Part shown: positions 32,931 to 45,351 of the stretch, piece by piece
How the letters are laid out: the number at the start of each line of letters is the position of its first letter
Position numbering within the stretch: position 1 is the first letter of the stretch
Origin: Blakeslea trispora
Taxonomy: Eukaryota; Mucoromycota; Mucoromycetes; Mucorales; Choanephoraceae
Assembly (NCBI GenBank): GCA_025331445.1
Contig: JAIWNE010000174.1
Span: forward strand, 1-45,351
Reading direction: 5' to 3'
Length of the DNA stretch: 45,351 nucleotides
The notes under the pieces: model-generated
What the model was told of the DNA's origin: nothing
Seen by the model: only the letters and a program-made list of their open reading frames with translations
The model's database searches: none
Position numbers and translations under genes: made by a program

Positions 32931-33165
32931 ATTTAATAATAAGTTGGATAAAGGAAAACTTTTGCTATATAGATGTCAGTTCCTAAAAATAATCACCATA
33001 ATCTGAAGGGAACACAAAAATTGCTATACACAGTTTTTATTGGCTTCCATTTATTACACAAATATACATAACGGTCTTTCAAATCTTTAGCAGTACATTG
33101 ACCTGTTTCATTTCCTTGGTCCCCTCTATATCTCCCCAGCTTAAATTTTGAAAAACCGATCAACT

Positions 33166-33306
33166 TTCAAAAACCTTTACATGAAAACTTTTATATGAAA
33201 TTCCAGAAACTGAGTGGATCATCGTGTTCAAAAACGTTTTCTCAACAGAGTTATACACTCAGTTTTTTGTTTTTTATATGAAAGTTTTTATGTGAAGATT
33301 TTTGAA
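33166..33306. repeat. subterminal imperfect inverted repeat of the DDE element
   Basis: TTCAAAAACCTTTACATG (33166-) and its complement-like TATGTGAAGATTTTTGAA (ending 33306) extend to about 35-bp arms separated by about 70 bp. The mismatches are mostly transitions. It lies just inside the right TIR. Confidence 0.6.
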
Positions 33307-33317
33307 TATTAACAATA

Positions 33318-33346
33318 TTTTTGTAGTTTTAAGTTCAGAGGCACGT
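33318..33346 (-). repeat. DDE element TIR, right
   Basis: Reverse complement of the left TIR with one mismatch, followed by TA at 33347-33348. Confidence 0.88.
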
Positions 33347-33348
33347 TA

Positions 33349-35966
33349 GACTAAACATATCTATCGGAACACCCAAAAGGAACATTTTCATTTTCATTTT
33401 CATTATGTATAATAAATGGATAAATAAATAAATAAAAAATGCTGCCTAAAGAAACAGCAAAAGAATGAGGGAAAGAAGGGAGAGAGATGGTTCTGACCTG
33501 TATGGCATGTAGCTGAAGTAGTACGTCTGTTAAGAATAGATCAACCGAAGTCGGCATTCTTTTTTACTTTCAAGTGCCAAGACAGAAGTACCCTCTCGAG
33601 AAACAAGTGATAAAGGATGTCGGCAAACCAGCAAAATACTTTTCTGTGTTGAGCAGGAGTCAAGGAGACCCGGTTGAGAGAGACGCATACCCCACGCGTT
33701 CTCCAACGACCTAAAGACTCTTGGAGAAATAACTTGACCCATCTTCTGGCCCTAACCATCTACAACAACTCCATCATCATCATCACCATCACACACCACT
33801 CACGCAAGACCTATATGCGCCATACTGACGCATATAGACTGCTGTACTAACCAGCACATCAAGAAGTTTGCCGTACTTCTTTCCATGCAGCTTTCCGTAA
33901 AGAAAAAGAAAAAAAAAAGAGGTCAGAAAGAAAATCAAAACTGACATTAAACCATGGGCCACAAATTCAGAGTCAGCTAATGTCGACGTAAGCAATCGGC
34001 AAATTAGGCTTTGAGAGGCGGAGAAGATGAGGTGCACTTCACAGAGCTTAATTTCTTTCTCTTCTCTTCTTTGCCTTGTTACACTAAAATGCATGTCAAT
34101 TTTACAAACCATCAAAACTGTCATTTGGATATCTTTTTTTTCTTTTCTTTTTGGAGATTCTAACTACAAAGTACTTGAGAACTAGAAAGATAGAATTAAT
34201 ACCATGACTATGCTTATAAAAGCAAAAAAAAAAGGCTCTTTGTAGACTTCCTCATAATATGATACTTTTGTTTTATCTCGTCAAGTAGGTCAAGTTTATC
34301 AGGATTCTAATGTCTCAACTTGTAGGTACAAGATTAGGACAAATCCACCTAAAAATGTATTCATCTATAATACTATCACGGCAAAAGCCACACTGGCAAC
34401 TTTGAGTTTTCATAGGCTTGTTTAGGTATGCAGAAAGTTATGACAAAAAAAATTATGAGATGGAAGAAAAAGAGGTAGTCTCCTATTGTACCAAATGATC
34501 TGATGCAATTATACTGATTTGCATATCTTCAGTTAATGCTGACGATAGCTATAACAAAAGCAGTGATGTTTGATTGAAAGAATGATCCACATAAGTTTGG
34601 ATCACGATGATTCATTTTATGTGATACATCATGACTTTGTTGAAAAGACAACGATGATTGCCATTTGTTTCTTTATCAAAACAATACACATGAACTTGAC
34701 TGTGTAAGTTGATGCAAGTATGGATGTGTCGATATTCCAATTGTGACAGTGTAGCTATGCCTGTATAAGACAAGACAATTGTTAACAAAAACATGCTGAT
34801 AGCATTGTCATGAAGCAGCCAAATACATAGTAAGCTTACACACAGGAAGCATCTGAATACAATCATGCTCTTGGTTCAACAAAGACAACCAAATAATATT
34901 GGTATGATCAACGATTGTCAAAGAGATGGCTCTTGTTTTTTCGATTTCAGATAATGTTGCTTTAAAATAGCATATGTTGTTTAGGTATACAATCCGAAAA
35001 AGGACTTGATTGTTTTCATGACAATGAACTCTACAAGAGAAGAAGATAAAAAAGGACAAAGAAAGGGAATCAAGCCTAAAGTGTGGCAGCATTCTTTCTA
35101 GCACACTCTAACAGTCTCTACTGATAAATCAATGGTTTTGCAGGCAAAATGAGTATTGTAATTCCTCTCTTTTCTTTCTTCCCGCTATCCAGATTAGGTA
35201 CATTATGCTTTAGCGAACAACTAGTAAAACAGCTATTTATTGCAACAGCAGAATACTGTCTCTTGTACTCAGATACCAGCTTGAATTTGTGATTAAATAG
35301 AGCGAAATAAAAAAGAGATTTGACAGAATGTGAGGAAATGGAATGCAGTCAAAAAGCTTTACTCATGTAATGTTGATATACTTCAGCCACAGCACCTTAA
35401 GATTCTTCGTGACAACCTCGACTATGTAAGCTATATATGGTCTACAGTTGTTAAGCAGATGCGATTGTTTCTCTCTCCGTTTTTGTTAGAATCTTTCACA
35501 GCTTGTTCCTAATTGAGTCATATCAAGACCGACAGACATTCAGCTAGACCGGACTGCAAATGACTATTGGCTTTGTATCTGTTCTTGTTGGCCAAGTACT
35601 CTATAAACAAAAAGATACATCTGTGGCAATCTGATACACTCAATCACTTGTTTGCAGTCATTCATGACACTTGTAGTCTGTGATTTATTTGTACCACCCA
35701 GCTGATTGATAATAACCTGAGCAAAGCTGAAAGTGAGTTTATAGGCAAAATCAACTTTCATGACTTTGGGTCGTGGATCTTGTCAAGTCTGAGGAAGAGA
35801 CAAACAATGATTTAGAATGGAATGCGAGCTATAAGAAAAATGTGTAGCTATAAGTGTGTGCACAAATTTTAAAGAGAGGTTATAAAAGTCTATTCGGATT
35901 ACATTTTATTTTATTTTATCTTGATTTGTGATGAGTGTCCAACGCACATTTTACTATGCACTGCTC
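33349..35966. other. gene-poor stretch with doubtful minus-strand frames
   Basis: Three ATG frames lie on the minus strand: 34124-33789 (111 residues, one hydrophobic segment SVLIFFLTSFFFLFLYG), 33759-33541 (MVRARRWVKLFLQESL...) and 33742-33530, which overlaps the last in another frame. No domain is recognisable and the overlap means at most one is real. A 65-residue minus frame at 35761-35564 (MKVDFAYKLTFSFAQV...) has protein-like composition but no assignable family. The rest is AT-rich without features. Confidence 0.35.
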
Positions 35967-37623
35967 ATTTAACGGCCGGTATTATTCAAAGGTGTACAGA
36001 GTACCCAATTTATAACAGATTTCCTTGTTCTTGTTCTTTTTTACTTCATAGTGTACAATCAGACCGTACTGTATCATTGTGTCAATTGTTAAACAGCTCA
36101 CTTTGGTTTTTGCAAAAAGTTGAAAGTTATCTTAAATTCCAAACAAAGTGTCAACTCAGGCCGACATCTGCACTCATCAGCAACATCTTGAGATAACAAG
36201 CACCATCACCGGAAGAAAGATAGTGAAGCACACATATTCACCTGAGGACTTGTTTCAGTCGATACAGCAATACACAGAATACAACTCGGTTACAAGTAGC
36301 TACAAGTCAAATCGAAAAAAAAGGACTCAGGACGAAACAAAAAAAAAACTGTCGAGATGTAGGCATGTCAGGGTAGTCATCGTCAAGATCCAGGATGTTG
36401 ATCTTGAGATTCAAGATGAGCGAGCAACTAGAAAGTTGAGGTGGACACAAAATTCAAATACAAGAAGAAAGAGAGAAAGAGAGAAAGAGAGAAAGAGAGG
36501 CTAAAGAAGGCTGTAAAGCGTAAACTTGTAAGACGGAAATCAAGACATTGAGTGCAAAGTATTCATGTTGCCTACTCTTAATGCTTTTTTATTTGGACAT
36601 TCTCTCTTTCTCTCTCTTAGATGATAACAACAAGTATACTACAAAAAAAGAGACAAGTATGCTAGTTATTTATTAGTGTATTGAAGAATGACGAGGTATG
36701 CCAAGGCTAAAAATATACTGGCAGCAGTCTACAAAATGACAGATTATGGTTTTGTTTGTAAAACTATGGCTTATTCAATAAGTCTGTAATTCAAAGGTGT
36801 CATCGATAAACAAATGAAAGGAATAAAGGCAGACTGAGAGAGAGAATTGAGACATTTATATATACTGACTGAGTTTGCTAAAGAGTGATTCTACAAGATG
36901 TGAATTGTACAAACGTGTGTTTAGTATCATAGATAGTCATAGTATTAAACCCATAGAAGCAACACAGATACCTTGAACAAAGATCATGCTTTAGCCTATT
37001 GCATAGCTGTGGATAGCTTGATGATCCAGGAAGCGACATACTCATTGTAACTCATTTAGACTCGCTCTGGCTCATTCATTTGTCAAAAAAGCAATCTTTG
37101 ATCAACTTGAACCCAATAATACTGCTGAATCAACCGAGACTGGGCTCTAGCTTATGCAACACTTCACATCATGTTGTAAAGCCAGATACAACACGACAGC
37201 CATGTTGTCTTTTACCAAGCTCAGATTAATGTTGGAAAAGAATCGATGAAAAGCGTAGAATCTAGTTGTATAGCTTATGACCGCTAACTTTTTATTTTTC
37301 TGTATGTTGTTTTTGTCTGTCTGAGTTACTGAGCATCACTGATAAAACAGCGTCCCTTCTACTCTCACTTGATTATTTTTGCATAGAAAAAACTATGTAT
37401 GAGAAAGATGATTCTGTATGTGCCAAAAATCAAAGTGAGCTGAAAGGATAGAAAGAAAAGTAAAAATTAAGTTTCCAAACATAAAAATACCAGCCATTTG
37501 TTTATATATGAAGACTTAAAACTACAGCTTTTTGCTTCAGCCTATATAAACCCCAATTTCTCAGTCTAAAAGTGTCCTGGAAACCATCTGTGAATGATCT
37601 AGAGCACCGGTTAGTGTTGACAC
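35967..37623 (+). repeat. segmental duplicate B (pair of 18760-19850)
   Basis: Matches 18760-19850 in the same orientation, in two blocks (about 35967-36728 and 37336-37623) separated by 607 bp with no counterpart in copy A. The short frame from GTG 36148 (VSTQADICTHQQHLE...) runs longer here (118 codons) because of indels. The match ends at GTTGACAC, exactly where the LTR at 37624 begins. Confidence 0.75.
36729..37335. mobile_element. 607-bp insertion (or deletion counterpart) in duplicate B
   Basis: Sequence after CTGGCAGCA that is absent from copy A, where CTGGCAGCA runs directly into CTGATACAGCAG. No terminal repeats or coding capacity seen. It may be an insertion here or a deletion in copy A. 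Confidence 0.45.
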
Positions 37624-38051
37624 TGTTGTATACAGCCTACATTCTACCCTATCTGAGTTATAATACAGACTTAAACGTACTCACAGCTCTACAGTTATAA
37701 CTGGCTATAGCTTAATTGACATCCAAACTCAGTCTAAAATAAAAGATTGGATCGTACTTCATTTGTATCAAGTACACTTGGATTGAAGTACAAATAGTGA
37801 ATTATGGTTTATAACAAGAGGTACTCACTCTTTGTCCATCACACCAAAAATAAGCTATTATCCATGTCACTCAGTTAAATTAAGGATTGTTACTCAGTCA
37901 TCGCAAAAAGTATAAACACAAGGCATATATTTGAAATAAACGCGGATCAGATTCATATCTATCTTTTTTGGCCGTTCTGGTTCTAATCGACTTTATTCGT
38001 CTTTAAACTTTTGTCATATTTTTGTGCCTGTTATATTCTTGGAGTATAACA
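37624..38051 (+). mobile_element. solo LTR, family copy 3
   Basis: Direct copy of 4056-4481, 428 bp, TGTTGTATAC...GTATAACA. The left flank is the end of segmental duplicate B. The right flank (AAATTGTTAG) does not continue the duplicate, and flanking pentamers GACAC and AAATT differ. Confidence 0.8.
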
Positions 38052-38828
38052 AAATTGTTAGACAGCTCCAGCATTGCTGTCACAAGCCTTGTACTACATC
38101 TATATACACCTGCTGGTGCTAACATTACTACTGACAAAAAAAAATAAAACTTTGACACTAATGTAAATGTTGAAAACAAGTTTAGTCAGACAATACACAA
38201 GAACGCCAATCTTTTTCCATTCAAAAAATATAACGGTACACCAATACAATAAAAGAGTAAAGACGACAAAAACAGATGGCGGTCAAAAAAGATGGGTAGA
38301 AGCTGGTCTGCATTTATTATATATATACGTGCCTTCCTTATAAACTTTTCAAATTGAATGCGTTTCAACTTTTAACGAAACTGAGGGGTATTACTGGTAA
38401 CTTTTTAGGTGTAATGGGTAGAAAGCAGCATTTCTTGTAGATTGACCAAAGTGCGACATTCATGGAACAATTGATAACAGTAATAAATCAATCAGACCCA
38501 AAAGAAAGTTGTCTTTATTTAATATATATTTTCTAGCTCTATTTATACTAATGATGGACCCCGCATCTTAACTGAGTGTTTAACTTACTTTGACACATAA
38601 TTTACTCTTTGTTTATTTGTATAAGAACTTATCTCACCGTTAACCAATATGTCCATATATGTTAACGATAGGATGGCTAATCTGACTTTATAATTTGTTA
38701 TTGTCCCTAAAAAGGACGTTGCATACAACACAAAGGCTAATCTTTAATAATCTGGTTCAAGTACATAAATGTGGAATAAGTGAGAGCTGAATATTTGTTT
38801 TGTCAAAGTGACGTATCGTACAAGACAT
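38052..38828. other. gene-free spacer before the R array
   Basis: AT-rich, no supported gene. Confidence 0.4.
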
Positions 38829-39106
38829 ATATCTTATAATAGTTGATAGCCAACTATGTCGGAGACAAGTTCTGTTTTGTGTCACTACAAATTACAAAAT
38901 ATTATTATTCCGTCATTACTCCGATCTAAACCCTCTAGTAAACCTTCTTTAGTTCGATTGACTTAACAAATAGTTTGCCAAAATACAAGCATGACAATAA
39001 CTCTTGCTCCAAACTTTATTATAGTTTCGTTAAACCCACAAACAACACAAAGATTATTCATTATATTTAAAGACCGCGCGGGGTTGGAAATCAGAATTTT
39101 TGACAC
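38829..39106 (+). mobile_element. R repeat left end, present only once
   Basis: From TCTTATAATAGTTGATAGCC to CACCCCGACGAGG this block matches the 7880-8170 end of the inverted R copy. It precedes array unit 1 only and is missing at the junctions of units 2 and 3, so it marks the original left end of R. Confidence 0.75.
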
Positions 39107-39434
39107 CCCGACGAGGTTACATGCGCCATGAGAGCGATTTTTCTCTTTTTCTCACTGTGTTGACGCACTTTGGAGGAAAGGGCTCAAGACACGTTTGAAA
39201 AAAAAAATGGGTGTTCAATGTCCGCCCACGCTTGAGGGAGGGAATTTTTCTCGTCTTTTTTTTTTTTTTAAAAAAAAAAAATTTCTCTCTCTCTGATTAG
39301 TAGACATCAGGTAAAATAGACATGTACACGCACATAGGTATAGGTTATAGATCCTTCATGGTGGTTACTGCTGGTGTATACCGAAGAAGAAGAAGAATTA
39401 GAAGAACTAGAAGAAGAAGAAACCGTTTGGTTAG

Positions 39435-39508
39435 GTGACTATCGCATATTGTTGACCATGTCTTTCTTTAAAAGCCGTTACACTAAAAGCCTTTCCCTCG
39501 TTCTGTAG
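39435..39508 (+). other. intron-like module 1
   Basis: GTGACTATCGC donor side, TTGACCATG branch-like, CTGTAG acceptor. 74 nt. Confidence 0.45.
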
Positions 39509-39659
39509 TCCTCATCTCTCAAGCGATGTTGCTCATCTTCAACATCAGGTACTCAAGACTGACAAAAATGCTGTTCTGGTGTGCTCCGCTTATACTCTGG
39601 TTTACCGGTCTGGTGCTTACAAGTGATACGGCGCGTCTTTTGTTGTTCAGAAGAACTAG

Positions 39660-39720
39660 GTGACTATGCTACCTTACTTGACTTACGGATACTGACATAC
39701 CCCTTATTTCTTTTATACAG
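39660..39720 (+). other. intron-like module 2
   Basis: CTAG|GTGACTATGCTACC, branch-like GGATACTGACAT, pyrimidine tract, TATACAG|CTATTCAAGACTTGG. 61 nt. The counterpart in the inverted copy (about 7357-7302) keeps all three signals. Confidence 0.55.
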
Positions 39721-40080
39721 CTATTCAAGACTTGGTTTGCACTCTACTGGCTCTCTAGGTTACTACGATACTCTGGTCTTTTGGTCGTATGGTCTTTTGG
39801 TTATACCGCTTTTTAGTTGAAAGATATCAGGTTTAGTATATATGTACACGCACATAGGTACAGGTTATAGATCTTTCATGGTGGTTACTGCTGGTGTATA
39901 CCGAAGAAGAAGAAACCGTCTGGTTAGGCAACTACTGTATGCTTTTGATTGTGTCTCCTTAAAAGCCGTTATACTACGCGGTTTTTTTTTTTTTGTGATT
40001 CTGGTTACCCTCATCTCTCGATCGCCATGTTGCTCATCTTCGAAATCAGGCTCTCAAGCACGACAAAGATACAAGTCTTG

Positions 40081-40146
40081 GTATGTAACCTATATTTTTG
40101 ATCTTGTCTCCTTAAAAGCTGTTATACTAAGCACCTGGTTTACTAG
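40081..40146 (+). other. intron-like module 3
   Basis: CTTG|GTATGTAACC donor of full consensus, ATACTAAGC branch-like, TTTACTAG acceptor. 66 nt. Confidence 0.5.
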
Positions 40147-40324
40147 TTCTGGTTATCTTTTTTCTCTCAAACGCGATTCCGCTCATCTTTGAAATCACTT
40201 TGGAATCACTTTGCAATCACGACAAAAATGGTCCTCCGGTATTTTTCGCTTATGCTCTGGTCCTTCTGGTTTGGTGCTTACAAATGATACGACGCGTCTT
40301 TTGTTGTCCAGAAAAAAAAACTAG

Positions 40325-40376
40325 GTGACTATACTATCTTTCTTGAAATCACAGATAATAACTTTTTTTTTTGCAG
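40325..40376 (+). other. intron-like module 4
   Basis: CTAG|GTGACTATACTATC, branch-like GATAATAACT, T10 tract, TTGCAG|CTTTTCAAGACTTGG. 52 nt. The inverted copy has the equivalent at about 6852-6792. Confidence 0.55.
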
Positions 40377-40424
40377 CTTTTCAAGACTTGGTTTTTACTC
40401 TCTCGGCTCTCTGGTCTCTCTGGT

Positions 40425-40480
40425 CTTTTGGTCTTTTGGTCTTTTGGTCTTTTGGTCTTTTGGTCTTTTGGTCTTTGGCT
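40425..40480. repeat. CTTTTGGT 8-bp tandem repeat
   Basis: Six perfect CTTTTGGT units in unit 1 (40425-40472) and seven in unit 2 (43521-43576). This accounts for 8 bp of the length difference between the two array units. Confidence 0.95.
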
Positions 40481-40525
40481 CTGGTGCTTTTCGGTGACCT
40501 GGTGTTATACTGTGCAGTGAATCGG

Positions 40526-40585
40526 GTAATCATGCTATCTTTCTGAATTACGGATACTAATAAGACCTTTTTCTTTTCTTTGCAG
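40526..40585 (+). other. intron-like module 5
   Basis: CGG|GTAATCATGCTATC, branch-like GGATACTAATAAG, TTCTTTTCTTTGCAG|GTGTTCAAGACG. 60 nt. Matches 6667-6612 of the inverted copy. Confidence 0.55.
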
Positions 40586-40978
40586 GTGTTCAAGACGTGG
40601 TCGCTTCTATACCGGTCGAAATGTAAACCAGCATATATAGTGGACCAGCATCTGTAGTGGATCAGCATCATCAAGGATATTGGAATATGCTGTGCGAGCT
40701 TACGCTACTAACCCCATTTTTTTTTCTATTCCTTTGTGCGTGTACATGCAATGTCTACTAACTTGATATCTTTTACTAAACTGATGTGTACTAACTATGA
40801 CCTCTCTCTTTTTTTTTCTTTTTTTTTTTTAATCCTCGTTCATGATGATCTATGGCCATAATAATAAAGTACGAAGTTTCAGGCTATTAGATCTCTTAAA
40901 TAAAGCATCATCAATAGTAAATAGCCGTAATAAAATAAAGAAGTAGATAGAAGAGTAATGATTACAATAAAAGTATTT

Positions 40979-41104
40979 AATAAAATCAACAAAAACAATG
41001 AAATCGATGAAATCAACAAAAACAATGAAATCGATGAAATCAACAAAAACAATGAAATCAATGAAATCAATGAAAACACTAAAAAACAATGAAATCAATG
41101 AAAT
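40979..41104. repeat. CAATGAAATC/CAACAAAAA minisatellite
   Basis: Reverse-complement equivalent of the array at 5990-6170, repeated at 44083-44208. Shorter than in the dispersed copy. Confidence 0.85.
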
Positions 41105-41695
41105 TAAACACATTATTTTTTTTTCGTTTTTGTTTTCCACTTATTATTATGCTTATTTATAAATGTCTTGTTGTGGTTGCTTGAGCAACTAGAGATCGTC
41201 AGCTTGACTACCCCTAACAATCTCATTGACATTACCCCTGCTATAAAACGGCACATATTAAATGATTTCAAACTATTTTTGGTTTTTTCATCTTTACCAT
41301 CATTGATATTGCTGCTATTAGCGCTATTATTAGTATTAGTGCTACTATCAGTATTATTGCTATCATTGATATTATTGCTATTATACCTCTTGGGAACGCT
41401 CAAGATCTGAAATGCAAGTAACAAATGGTGACTCATAAGCTAGAGAGGGGCTATGCTTTATGATCTTGCAAACAAAGAAAAACAAGTTTGTGTTTGAATG
41501 CTCAGCTGTTGTTTATCGCTTATTGTCGAATTGGCATATGTTGGAAAAGTGACAGACGCTATTAGCTAATGACTACCACTACTGCCACTATCATCATTGT
41601 CATTCATTTGCTACTTCATAGGTTTATCCAATCATTGGCTCATAACATGATTCATAAGATTAATGGTTTACCGATTTACGCATCGAATGCTTTTC

Positions 41696-41811
<116 letters not shown>

Positions 41812-42203
41812 GAAATAAGAGTGTGGTATTGTAAACACCACAACCAAACCAGTAGCTGTATTCAAAAAGGAGAATTACTTTACCAAGGTAAAGATGATCC
41901 AGAAGGTAAAGATGATCCAAAAGATAGAAGATAGAAAAAGTGGATTTAATCAAAGTATGAACAAACTCATTGTTCTACTACTGACTATAGCTGCGTTACT
42001 CCTTAGTACGCTCTTTTTACCAAACGCGCGCTTTTTGATAAAGCAAATGCATTGATAGCTAGCATCTATATTAACAACTTTAAGACTGAGCTTTGCTTTG
42101 ATTTGCTTTGCTTATGATTTAACCATACAGGATTCTTATTACATCGGTAATAAGATGGTAATCATTAGCCATTGCTTATCTATCCAACTCTTTTATATGG
42201 TAC

Positions 42204-45307
<3,104 letters not shown>

Positions 45308-45351
45308 CCCGACGAGGTTACATGCGCCATGAGAGCGATTTTTCTTCTTTT
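45308..45351 (+). repeat. start of a third array unit, cut by the window end
   Basis: CCCGACGAGGTTACATGCGCC and the next 20 bases repeat the start of units 1 and 2. The window ends inside this unit, so the array continues or the assembly collapses here. Confidence 0.85.

Larger units (their letters stand above)
30611..33346 (-). mobile_element. TA-flanked DDE DNA transposon, nearly intact
   Basis: A 2,736-bp element. The 29-bp TIRs (30611-30639 and 33318-33346, start ACGTGCCTCTGAACTTAAAA) differ at one position and are flanked by TA on both sides (30609-30610, 33347-33348). It contains one transposase gene on the minus strand. The TA duplication and the motifs link it to the wide Tc1/mariner (IS630) group, but the transposase is much longer than Tc1 and has a large insertion before the final glutamate. 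It has been inactivated by few lesions, so decay is recent. Confidence 0.88.

Noticed and set aside
30807..33346. Naming the DDE element as the DD82E (Sailor) group
   Set aside because: The gap between the second D and the likely E counts to about 150 residues, not 82.
39581..40192. Frames in the R array (MLRLYSGLPV..., MYTHIGTGYR...) as genes
   Set aside because: They cross the intron-like modules and differ in the inverted copy through frameshifts; no domain recognised.

Overview
The window looks like a transposon-rich, AT-rich stretch of a filamentous fungal nuclear genome. I infer an early-diverging lineage (Mucoromycota, Mucorales-like). The reasons are short spliceosomal introns (52-78 nt) with GTAAGT/GTGAGT-type donors and CTAAC/CTAAT-like branch sites, many microsatellites, and a mix of tyrosine-recombinase (DIRS-like) retrotransposons, Helitron helicase, Tc1/mariner, hAT, LINE and LTR debris. 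No prokaryotic operon, tRNA, rRNA or CRISPR array was seen. The taxon is an inference, not an identification.

Layout. 1-5.9 kb holds decayed elements: a hAT remnant (782-1884), a tyrosine-recombinase pseudogene (minus, 2794-4050), a 426-bp solo LTR (4056-4481) and the C-terminal part of a LINE reverse transcriptase (5140-5910). An inverted copy of an unclassified repeat (called R here) follows at 5935-8170. An apparently intact Tc1/mariner element (8173-10010) comes next, with 174-bp TIRs that match base for base by eye, a TA target duplication and a two-exon transposase gene. A broken Helitron helicase (minus, 10449-11633) abuts a second LTR (11634-12058), which abuts a decayed DIRS-like RT/RNase H/recombinase unit (12059-14680). 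A MITE-like inverted-repeat element lies at 14881-15195.

The host-like centre has two credible genes, both on the minus strand: a five-finger CCCH zinc-finger protein with introns (16566-18524) and a small proline-rich, probably tail-anchored protein (23504-23911). Between and after them are long gene-poor stretches, microsatellites, minisatellites and a 1.1-kb segment (18760-19850) duplicated at 35967-37623. The second copy carries a 0.6-kb insertion and ends exactly at a third LTR (37624-38051).

A second TA-flanked DNA transposon lies at 30611-33346. It has 29-bp TIRs and a DDE-type transposase with a D-to-E spacing of about 150 residues. It is almost intact but has one in-frame TGA, one frameshift and one further stop.

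The right end (38829-45351) is a head-to-tail array of a 3.1-kb R-derived unit: two full units plus the start of a third at the window edge. Each unit carries five intron-like modules with donor, branch and acceptor signals. The same signals persist in the diverged inverted copy more than 30 kb away. This is the most unusual structure in the window. I cannot tell from sequence alone whether it is a transcribed, spliced non-coding gene, an element with exonised repeats, or a satellite derived from one.
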